From Streptomyces musisoli (lineage in GTDB: Bacteria; Actinomycetota; Actinomycetes; Streptomycetales; Streptomycetaceae), in the NCBI RefSeq assembly GCF_016741855.1, contig NZ_JAERRH010000002.1:558001-622000 (forward strand): a stretch of DNA of 64,000 nt, given 5' to 3'. The translations under genes and the position numbers were made by a program. Each line of letters begins with the position of its first letter. Position 1 is the first letter of the stretch. A model generated the notes under the pieces. That model had not been told where the DNA came from and made no database searches. It worked only from the letters and a program-made list of their open reading frames with translations. Below are positions 57,554 through 64,000 of this stretch, in pieces.

Positions 57554-58039
57554 GTGCCGAATCCCCGTAGCGGCGACGAGGAGCACGTCGTCTTCCGTCA
57601 GTACCTGGACGCAGTGGGCCTCCAGGGCCTGGCCGGCGCCGAGGCCGCGGGTCTCCACACCTCGGAGTGGTACGCGCTCAGCCTCATCGCCCAGGAGGGC
57701 CGCCTCACCTCGGGCGAACTCGCCACCCGCACCGGCCTGACCACCGGCGCCACCACCCGCCTGATCGACCGGCTGGAACGCGCCGGCTACGCGCGCCGGG
57801 CCCCCGACCCCACGGACCGGCGGCGCGTCCACGTCGAGCCCGTCCCGGACGCGCTCGCCCGGGTGGAGGAGGTGGTGGCCCCGGCCCGCCGTCATGTCGC
57901 CGAGGTCCTGGCCCGCTACACGCCCGAGCAACGGGCCCTGCTCTTCGACTACTTCGCCCGTGCCGCGCCCGCGTTCCGCGCCGCGACCGAGGAGATCCGG
58001 GCGGCGGCCCCGCGCAGGCGGACCCGGAAAACGGACTGA
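57554..58039 (+). CDS. MarR family regulator
   Basis: A 161-residue winged-helix regulator: LHTSEWYALSLIAQEGRLTS, GELATRTGLTTGATTRLIDR and LERAGYARRAPDPTDRRRVH (wing with conserved DxRR). It probably represses itself and the divergent SgcJ-like gene through the palindromes between them. The GTG at 57554 has GGGAAGGGG upstream. The C-terminus is basic (PRRRTRKTD). Confidence 0.92.
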   Translation: MPNPRSGDEEHVVFRQYLDAVGLQGLAGAEAAGLHTSEWYALSLIAQEGRLTSGELATRTGLTTGATTRLIDRLERAGYARRAPDPTDRRRVHVEPVPDALARVEEVVAPARRHVAEVLARYTPEQRALLFDYFARAAPAFRAATEEIRAAAPRRRTRKTD

Positions 58040-58090
58040 CGCGCGCGGATCCGACGGCCGAGGGCTCCGCCCCGCGTGCCCCGTTGCAGG

Positions 58091-58891
58091 TCAGGCAAGG
58101 TCCGCGAGGAACGCCTCCATGAGGTCGAGCAGGACCTCGGGCCGTTCCAGGTGCACGTCGTGTCCCGTGCCGGGCACGCACACCGACCGCGTCTGCGGCC
58201 GTTGCTCCAGCATCGCGTCCACGTCCGGCTCCCCGATGAAGCTCGACTGCGCGAGCACCACCAGGGTGGGGCAGGTGACCTGCCGCCACGCGGGCCGGGA
58301 AGAGCGCCTGGCGTTCTCCGCCAGCGAGGCGACCATCACGTCGCGGTCGAAGCGGGGGCGCCAGCCGTCCTCACCGTGCTCCAGACCGGCCGCCCAGCCC
58401 TCTCCCACCGGGCCACCGCCGAAGAAGGACACCGCCGCCTCGCGGGACGGGAAGGGGACCGGCCACGAGTCGAGCCAGGCGCCGATGTCCTCCGGAGCCC
58501 GGGTGTCGGGATCGCCGGGCGCGGCCTCGACGAGGACGAGCGCGCGGACCAGGCCGGGGTGGGCGGCGGCGGTGAGCATCGCGGTGTGGCCGCCCAGGGA
58601 CTGGCCGACGAGAACGAGCCGGTCCAGCCCCAGTTGCCCGGCGACGGCCACCACGTCGGCCACATAGGCCGCACGCGAGACGTCGTGCGGATGCCGCTCA
58701 CTGGCACCGTGCCCACGCTGATCCACCGCGACCACCCGGAACCGCCCCGTCAGACGTCGCGCCGCCACGTCCCACTCGCCCGCATGGCCGGCCAGCCCGT
58801 GCAGCAGCACGACGGCGGGTCCCGGTCCGCCCCAGTCGCGACAGACCAGCCGGACACCGTCCCGGACGACCACACGCTCGGACCACGCCAT
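58091..58891 (-). CDS. Alpha/beta hydrolase (serine type)
   Basis: A 266-residue hydrolase with an intact triad: oxyanion VVLLHGLAGHAGEWDVAARR, nucleophile LVLVGQSLGGHTAM (Ser), and catalytic His in SVCVPGTGHDVHLERPE. The acid would lie near SSFIGEPDVDAML. It belongs to the epoxide-hydrolase/BPHL-like branch with the DQRGHGASE segment. Substrate unknown. ATG at 58891 (MAWSERVV) follows GGGGG 5 nt upstream; longer forms from 58927 or 58999 are open but lack coding character. Confidence 0.87.
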   Translation of the reverse strand: MAWSERVVVRDGVRLVCRDWGGPGPAVVLLHGLAGHAGEWDVAARRLTGRFRVVAVDQRGHGASERHPHDVSRAAYVADVVAVAGQLGLDRLVLVGQSLGGHTAMLTAAAHPGLVRALVLVEAAPGDPDTRAPEDIGAWLDSWPVPFPSREAAVSFFGGGPVGEGWAAGLEHGEDGWRPRFDRDVMVASLAENARRSSRPAWRQVTCPTLVVLAQSSFIGEPDVDAMLEQRPQTRSVCVPGTGHDVHLERPEVLLDLMEAFLADLA

Positions 58892-59214
58892 CTCAACCCC
58901 CGTACCGCCGCTGCCTTTCCCGATCATGCCGTACGCGGGCCGCAACGCCCCGGCCGGCAGCTGACCCGTCGACCGCCCTTCCTTTCTCGGGCCGTTCACC
59001 TGCCGCTACCGGCGACGTCCGGCGGAGCAGGGGGCTTTGTCCGCTCCGCCGGAGTCGGGCAATTCTCATGTGAAGCCGTGTGGGCCTACTCGCTAGGGTG
59101 TGAGGTCAAGACAACCATGCGACCGGCCCGTTCACTGCGTGCCGGTCGGGGTCGCCGATGCCAGGGACCGCTCCCCGGGCTGCGGTGATCTTCCTTCCCA
59201 GGAGGACCCTCCGC

Positions 59215-61413
59215 ATGTTCCGACGAATAGGCAGCGCCGTCGTCCGTCATCCCGTTTGGACGATTGTGGCGTGGCTGATCGCCGCGGTGGCGATTGTCGC
59301 CACCGCTCCGAGCCTGCCCTCGAACAGTGACGAGAGCAGTTTCCTACCCAAGAGTTACGAGTCCATCAAAGCGGCGGATCTCCAGGAGAGGGCGTTCCCC
59401 AGTGCCTTCACTCCGTCCGCGATCGCGCTCTACCAGCGCACCGACGGCGGCAAGCTCACCGCCGCCGACCAGAAGGATGTCGCCCGGATCACCTCCGAAC
59501 TGGGCAAGAAGCACATCGACCAGGTGCAGAAGGTCGTCCCCGGCCAGCCGTCGAAGGACGGCAGGTATGCCATGACCCTGGTGCAGATGGACAGCAAGAA
59601 CGCCGGTCAGCCCAAACAGGCCGACGCGGCAAAGGTGTTGCGGGACGAGGCAAAGAAGCTGGCCAAGGGCACGGACCTCGACGTCAAGCTCGGCGGCTCC
59701 GCCGCCCAGGCACTTGACCAGCAGGATTCGTCCAAGCGCGGCCAGGCGTTGATCGGTATCGGTACCTTCGTCATCATCCTGGTGACGCTGCTGATCATCT
59801 TCCGTGCGCCCATCCTCGCCGTACTGCCGCTGGTGCTGATCGGCCTGGTGTCCGCCGTCGCCAACGGACTTATCGCCTACGCCACCAAGCTGTTCGACCT
59901 CCAGGCCAACAGCTCGATCTCGTCGATCCTGATCGTCGTGCTCTTCGGCGTCGGCACGGACTACTTCCTGTTCCTGATATTCAGGTATCGCGAGAGTCTG
60001 CGGGCCGGCGACGAGCCCAAGGAGGCCATGGTCAACGCGGTCGGCCGGGTCGGCGAGGCCATCGCCTCGGCGGCGGGGGCCGTCATCATCGCCTTCCTCG
60101 CCCTGGTGTTGTCCACGCTGGGCTTCCTGAAGCAGATGGGCCCGGCGCTCGCCATCGCGGTCGCCGCCACGCTGGTCGCGGGCCTCACCCTGATCCCCGC
60201 CGTGGTCTCGCTCATCGGGCCGAAGGTCTTCTGGCCCTCGAAGTCCTGGCAGAAGGAACCGGAGAACGCCCGCTTCGCCGCCCTCGGCCGGGGCGTCCAG
60301 CGCCGTCCGGCGCTCACCGCCGTGGTCTCCGGTCTGATCCTGCTCGCCCTGTCGGTCGGCACCTTCGGCTACAAGGCCACCTTCGACCTGGCCTCGGGCT
60401 CCATGCCCAAGACCAAGGAGTCCATGGTCGTCCAGGACGAGATGCAGAAGGCGTACTCGGCGGGCGCCGCGGCACCCACCGACGTCTACCTGTCCAGCAC
60501 CGACGGCAAGCCGCTGGACAAGTCCGCCTTCGACGCGTACGCGCGAAGGCTCGGCGCGGTGGACGGCGTCGCGAGCGCCCGCATGACCCAGGTCAACAAG
60601 GAGGGCACCACCGCGGACTTCACCGTCACGCTCAAGTACGAGGCGTCGACGGACAAGGCGATCGACGCGGTGGGCCGGGTCCGCGATGTCGCGCACTCGA
60701 CGGCGCCGGACGGCACCGAGGCGCTCGTCGGCGGCATGTCCTCGATCTTCAAGGACATCAACGCGGCGGTCAACCACGACTACAAGACGGTCTTCCCCGT
60801 CGCCGCCGTCCTGATCATGGTCATCCTGGGCCTGCTGTTGCGCAGTGTGGTCGCACCCTGGTACCTGATGGCCTCCGTGGGTCTCGGCTTCGGTGCGACC
60901 CTCGGCGCCACCGTGTGGATCTTCCAGGAAGGCCAGGGGCACTCGGGCCTGATGTTCATGCTGCCGGTGATCATGTACCTCTTCGTGGTCGCCATCGGCA
61001 CCGACTACAACATCCTCATGATCGCCCGGCTGCGCGAGGAGGCCCGTGAGGGCCGGGATCCGCGTGAGGCGGCCGGCATGGCGCTCCGGCACGCCGGGCC
61101 GACCGTGGCCGCGGCCGGCTTCATCCTCGCGGCGACCTTCGCCACGATGATGCTGGCGGGCAACTCGCTGCTCTCGGAGATGGGCTTCGCGGTCTCCTTC
61201 GGTATCGCGGTCGCCGCGTTCGTCATGGCGATGTTCTTCACCCCGAGCCTCACGGCACTGATCGGTCACGCCGCCTGGTGGCCGGGCCACGGGGACCAGG
61301 CGCCGGATGCCGGTGCTGGTGCCGGTGCCGGCACCGGCACCGCGCACTCCGGGGTGCTCCGGGATGATGAGGACCGGGACACCGTCCACGATTCCGCCGG
61401 GCGCCGCGGCTAG
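59215..61413 (+). CDS. MMPL/RND family transporter
   Basis: A 732-residue membrane protein of the MmpL (HAE2) type. After a first helix (PVWTIVAWLIAAVAIVATAP) comes an extracytoplasmic domain, then helices with FGVGTDYFLFLIFRYRESLR; the second half repeats the scheme with VVAIGTDYNILMIARLREEA. The paired GTDY motifs in the proton-relay helices are typical. It exports lipids or lipophilic compounds. The C-terminus has a Gly-Ala-Thr repeat (DAGAGAGAGTGTAH). ATG at 59215 has AGGAGG 9 nt upstream. Confidence 0.92.
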   Translation: MFRRIGSAVVRHPVWTIVAWLIAAVAIVATAPSLPSNSDESSFLPKSYESIKAADLQERAFPSAFTPSAIALYQRTDGGKLTAADQKDVARITSELGKKHIDQVQKVVPGQPSKDGRYAMTLVQMDSKNAGQPKQADAAKVLRDEAKKLAKGTDLDVKLGGSAAQALDQQDSSKRGQALIGIGTFVIILVTLLIIFRAPILAVLPLVLIGLVSAVANGLIAYATKLFDLQANSSISSILIVVLFGVGTDYFLFLIFRYRESLRAGDEPKEAMVNAVGRVGEAIASAAGAVIIAFLALVLSTLGFLKQMGPALAIAVAATLVAGLTLIPAVVSLIGPKVFWPSKSWQKEPENARFAALGRGVQRRPALTAVVSGLILLALSVGTFGYKATFDLASGSMPKTKESMVVQDEMQKAYSAGAAAPTDVYLSSTDGKPLDKSAFDAYARRLGAVDGVASARMTQVNKEGTTADFTVTLKYEASTDKAIDAVGRVRDVAHSTAPDGTEALVGGMSSIFKDINAAVNHDYKTVFPVAAVLIMVILGLLLRSVVAPWYLMASVGLGFGATLGATVWIFQEGQGHSGLMFMLPVIMYLFVVAIGTDYNILMIARLREEAREGRDPREAAGMALRHAGPTVAAAGFILAATFATMMLAGNSLLSEMGFAVSFGIAVAAFVMAMFFTPSLTALIGHAAWWPGHGDQAPDAGAGAGAGTGTAHSGVLRDDEDRDTVHDSAGRRG

Positions 61414-61728
61414 CGGCAGCCGGTCTGACCGACAAGTCCTGCCGGGCCCTGTGGCCCGGCAGGACTTCTCGCGTCCCAGGGCCCTTTCGCGCTCCGAGGC
61501 TCCGTCCCATTCCGAAGCCTTTCGCGTTCCGGGGCCGCCCTTCTGTGATGCGGTCCCTTTGGTGTTCCGGGGGCGTTCGGGTGCTGGGTTCGTTCGGATG
61601 CCGGGGCCATTTGCGCTCCGGCATCCGAACGCACTCCGGGCCTTTTGGCGCTCCGGGCCCTTTCCGGCCCCAGGGCCCTGTCGGCGGGGCCGCTTTCGAG
61701 GTCGGGGGCGGGCTTTGGACGGTGCCGG
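61414..61728. other. Intergenic region after MMPL gene
   Basis: About 315 nt. After the terminator, loose repeats of GCTCCG(G)GGCC and TTTCGCG(C/T)TCC type run from about 61465 to 61690. Minus-strand open frames cross them without a recognisable product. No gene is supported. Confidence 0.55.
61434..61467 (+). terminator. Strong terminator after MMPL gene
   Basis: A perfect 15-bp stem (61434-61448 with 61453-61467) with loop CTGT, 20 nt after the MMPL stop. Confidence 0.92.
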
Positions 61729-62652
61729 TCAGCCGGTGGCGGCGTGGGTCTGGAAGTAGTGGCCCTTGTCGAGGTCGGCGAGGAGACCGGGCTGGACCGG
61801 CTCCCAGTCCAGGAGTTCGCGGGTGAGGGTGCTCGACGCGGCGGCGTCAAGGCCGAGGACGCCGCCCAGCCAGCCGAAGTGCTCGGCCGCGTCCTCGGGT
61901 GCCACCGAGACCACCGGCACATCGAGGTGACGGCCGATCACCTCCGCGATGTCCCGGAGCGTGACCCCCTCCTCCGCGGCGCCGTGCAGCACCGATCCGG
62001 CGGGTGCCTGCTCGGCGGCCAGCCGGAACAGGCGGGCGGCGTCGAGGCGGTGCACCGCCGGCCAGCGGTGGGCGCCGTCGCCGAGGTGGCCGGAGACGCC
62101 CTTGGCGCGGGCGGTGGCGACCAGGGCCGCCATGAAGCCGTTGTCCCCGTCGCCGTGGCAGGTGGGGGAGAGCCGCACCACGGAGGAGCGCACCCCGCGC
62201 AAGGCGAGCGCGAGCGTGGCCTTCGCGGTGGCCGCCCGGACCGCGACGGGTGAGCCCTCGGCCGCGGGCATGTCCCGCTCGGTGGCGACCCGCCCGGGCG
62301 CGACACCGAGCAGCCCGGAGGCCAGGACGAAGGGCCGGTCGGTGCCGGCGAGGGCGTCGCCGAGGGCGTCGACGGCGCGGCGGTCGGCCTCGGCCGCCCC
62401 CTGGAAGTCCCCGCCGAAGGCCAGGTCGTGCTTGAAGGCGAGATGGATGACGCCGTCCGACGAGGCGGCCGCGTCCCGCAGGACGTCGAGGTCGTCGATG
62501 GTGCCGCGGACGGCCCCGGCCCCCGCCGCGGCGAGCGCGTCTGCGGAGGCGTCGGACCGGGCCAGCCCGATGACGTGGTGCCCCGCCTCGACGAGGTCGG
62601 GCACAAGGGCGGAGCCGATCCAGCCGGACGCCCCGGTCACGAAGATACGCAT
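61729..62652 (-). CDS. NAD(P)-dependent extended SDR/epimerase-like oxidoreductase
   Basis: A 307-residue Rossmann-fold protein: MRIFVTGASGWIGSALVPDL (TGxxGxxG), VIGLARSDASADALAAAGAG, IHLAFKHDLAFGGDFQGAAE and later LRLSPT-like VVRLSPTCHGDGDNGFM and WPAVHRLDAARLFRLA. These are features of the atypical SDRs related to YybE/dihydroflavonol-reductase-like proteins. The usual YxxxK appears changed. ATG at 62652 follows GGGGTG. It is divergent from a TetR gene, with two matched operators between. Confidence 0.88.
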   Translation of the reverse strand: MRIFVTGASGWIGSALVPDLVEAGHHVIGLARSDASADALAAAGAGAVRGTIDDLDVLRDAAASSDGVIHLAFKHDLAFGGDFQGAAEADRRAVDALGDALAGTDRPFVLASGLLGVAPGRVATERDMPAAEGSPVAVRAATAKATLALALRGVRSSVVRLSPTCHGDGDNGFMAALVATARAKGVSGHLGDGAHRWPAVHRLDAARLFRLAAEQAPAGSVLHGAAEEGVTLRDIAEVIGRHLDVPVVSVAPEDAAEHFGWLGGVLGLDAAASSTLTRELLDWEPVQPGLLADLDKGHYFQTHAATG

Positions 62653-62672
62653 GGGAAGCACCCCAGACTCTT

Positions 62673-62725
62673 TGATGTCAGTGACTGTCATCGACCCTAG
62701 CATCTGATGTCAGTCACTGCCATCA
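62673..62725. promoter_or_regulatory. Two matched TetR operators between SDR and TetR
   Basis: GATG-N-CAGT-N-ACTG-N-CATC occurs at 62674-62692 and 62706-62724. The second is perfect also in its outer T/A pair. Centres are 32 bp apart, about three helical turns, so two dimers could sit on one face of the DNA. The sites flank the SDR start and the TetR start closely. Confidence 0.85.
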
Positions 62726-62739
62726 CGTAGGATCTTGGC

Positions 62740-63306
62740 ATGGGCAGATGGGAGCCGAACGCGCGCGAGCGCCTGGCGGAAGCGGCGTTGGAGCTCTACA
62801 GCGAGCGCGGGTACGAACAGACCACCGTGGCGGAGATCGCGAAGCGGGCCGGTCTGACCGAGCGGACTTTCTTCCGGCACTACGCCGACAAGCGGGAAGT
62901 GCTGTTCGCCGGCTCCGGAGACCTTCAGGAGCTGTTCGTGCGGTCGGTCGCCGGCGCCCCGGAGGACGCGGCGGCGATCGACGCGCTGGCGTTCGGACTC
63001 GACGCGGTCGGTGAGGTCTTCGCCGACCGGCGGGCCTTCGCGCGCACGCGCCACGCCGTGATCACGGCCAACGCGGAACTCCGGGAACGCGAACTCATCA
63101 AGCTCGCCTCACTGTCGGCCGCGCTCGCCGACACCCTGCGCCGCCGGGGCGTCACCGAGCCGGCCGCCAGCCTGGCCGCCGAGGCCGCGGTGGCCGTCTT
63201 CAAGATCGGCTTCGAACGCTGGATCGAAGCGGCCGAGGAACGGGACATGGTCCAGCTGGTACGGGAGGCGCTGACCGAGTTCAAGGCAGTGGCCGCCGGC
63301 GGCTAG
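62740..63306 (+). CDS. TetR family regulator
   Basis: A 188-residue regulator with HTH ALELYSERGYEQTTVAEIAK and RAGLTERTFFRHYADKREVL, plus a helical C-terminal domain (FIKIGFERWIEAA-like VFKIGFERWIEAAEERDMVQ). The start ATG at 62740 has no strong ribosome site and follows the second operator by 14 nt, so the transcript may be leaderless or short-leadered and repressible by itself. It is divergent from the SDR gene it probably controls. Confidence 0.92.
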   Translation: MGRWEPNARERLAEAALELYSERGYEQTTVAEIAKRAGLTERTFFRHYADKREVLFAGSGDLQELFVRSVAGAPEDAAAIDALAFGLDAVGEVFADRRAFARTRHAVITANAELRERELIKLASLSAALADTLRRRGVTEPAASLAAEAAVAVFKIGFERWIEAAEERDMVQLVREALTEFKAVAAGG

Positions 63307-63337
63307 GTTCCACGCCCGGACGCGCGCGGGCTCCAGG

Positions 63338-63365
63338 CCTGGGGCCCAGGCCACCTGGCCCCAGG
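63338..63365 (+). terminator. Weak hairpin after TetR gene
   Basis: CCTGGGGC (63338-63345) pairs with GCCCCAGG (63358-63365), 32 nt after the TetR stop. Beyond it, GGTCACCGGG-type repeats run to about 63470. Confidence 0.5.
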
Positions 63366-63504
63366 GCCACCGGGCGGGCTTCGCGGTCGCCAGGGCTCGG
63401 GGTCACCGGGTCTCGCGATCACCGGGTGGGCTCCGGGCCACCGGGATCCAAGGTCACCGGGCGGGCTCGCACCACCGCGCTTCCCGGCGGCTCCCGCCGG
63501 ATCC

Positions 63505-63797
63505 GGGATGCAGGCCTGCCGGCGGCCTCCCCCCGCGGCGGCCGGCTCGAGTACTTCCTCGCACCACTGCCGGAACGTCGTCGGCGTTTTCGAGGCCCCG
63601 GTTCTTGGCCTCGAACATCTCGACCATCGCCTGCGCCATCGCCTCGCTCGTCCCGAAGCCGGTGAGACGCTCCTTGAGCGCCGCGCCCGGCACCTGGCGG
63701 TAACCGATCCGGGTAGCCGCAGGGCCTCCCCGCGGTCGAGCAGATCGTCCCCGAGCAGACGGCCGATGGCACTGGTGGGTGCAGTGATCACGATCAT
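63505..63797 (-). pseudogene. Decayed NmrA-like NAD(P)-binding protein gene
   Basis: ATG at 63797 opens IVITAPTSAIGRLLGDDLLD, a Rossmann N-terminus. At about 63713 the frame changes, and the sequence jumps to RIGYRQVPGAALKERLTGFG, TSEAMAQAMVEMFEAKNRGL, which is the C-terminal part of NmrA-family proteins. A further one-base shift near 63590 gives PTTFRQWCEEVLEPA in the first frame again. About 150 central codons are missing. It is a large internal deletion plus a frameshift, so no functional product is expected. Confidence 0.72.
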
Positions 63798-63892
63798 GTG
63801 AGGTGTTTCCTCTTTCTGGCGGTGGGACGGGGATCCGGTTTCCGCAGGGGAGAGGGAGACTCGGCCGGCACCGGGGCCCGGCGGGGACCCGG

Positions 63893-63985
63893 CAGCTGAT
63901 CCCGCGAGGAGTAGCTGATCCGGCGACGAGCAGTTGATCCCCCGACGAGCAGCCGAGCTGCCGGTTCCGCGGCGAGTAACTGGTC
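63893..63985. repeat. Short tandem repeats near the window end
   Basis: AGCTGATCC(C/G)GCGA or AGTTGATCCCCCGA with CGAGCAG/GGAGTAG recur four or five times at about 20-23-bp spacing. They lie upstream of the NmrA-like pseudogene; nothing else was recognised in 63798-64000. Confidence 0.7.
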
Positions 63986-64000
63986 GTACGACGACCGGCT

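Noticed and set aside
59344..61389. A 681-codon minus-strand open frame
   Set aside because: Antisense to the MMPL gene; composition is His/Gln/Asp/Arg-rich with no family character.
1..64000. tRNA or rRNA genes
   Set aside because: No cloverleaf with a GTTCGA-type T-loop and matching acceptor stem, and no rRNA core sequences, were noticed on reading.

Overview
The window is high-GC chromosomal DNA of a Streptomyces or close relative. The signs are strong third-position GC bias, GTG starts and purine-rich ribosome binding sites, very many one-component regulators (TetR, MarR, LacI, HxlR, XRE), DasR-type operators before a GH18 chitinase, a gamma-butyrolactone-receptor-like regulator, LCP and MMPL proteins, and the actinobacterial ribosomal protein bL37. 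I see no rRNA, tRNA, CRISPR array, intact insertion sequence or prophage. It looks like an accessory-rich stretch of ordinary chromosome.

Layout. 1-3,009: a cut-off sugar ABC transporter (permease, binding lipoprotein) and a polysaccharide deacetylase. 3,169-4,996: a TetR/hydrolase divergent pair and a tiny membrane protein. 5,426-9,406: secreted SGNH esterase, then a coupled pair made of a cis-prenyltransferase and a DUF2236 oxygenase-like protein with EF hands, then a DUF3224 protein. 10,091-16,005: a lone gvpA-gvpF pair, a deletion-fusion pseudogene, a DMT exporter and a multidomain chitinase with two DasR sites. 16,305-21,669: small membrane proteins, an azoR/HxlR pair, an S41 protease and a GCS2 ligase. 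22,071-27,586: a LacI regulator with a large repeat-expanded tail, convergent with a three-gene purine-type operon (NCS2 permease, amidohydrolase, TauE/SafE) that carries tandem LacI-type operators.

27,780-35,016: SAM methyltransferase, QueG-like Fe-S protein, an SDR with two TetR-type operators, an ABC-F gene behind a leader peptide and intrinsic attenuator, and a WGR/beta-propeller protein. 35,121-39,949: a probable ether-lipid cluster (TetR, GlpD-like dehydrogenase, alkyl-DHAP-synthase-like oxidase, lipid kinase). 40,217-45,358: degenerate Nudix, DUF3291, membrane XRE regulator, and three small secreted proteins, one frameshifted. 46,005-53,362: ClpC-type ATPase, Gre-like factor, bL37, STAS protein, urea transporter and LCP ligase. 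53,688-64,000: DUF1206, an MFS exporter with an ArpA/ScbR-like regulator, SnoaL/MarR pair, hydrolase, MMPL pump, SDR/TetR pair and a decayed NmrA-like gene.

Two themes run through the whole window. First, most regulators sit divergently beside their probable targets, and many of these intergenic regions hold clean palindromes. Second, tandem minisatellites (14-87 bp units) occur in more than fifteen places. At several loci the last codons and stop codon of a gene form the first repeat unit. At others the repeats have entered coding sequence as tails, linkers or N-terminal extensions (LacI, isoprenyl transferase, urea transporter, XRE regulator).
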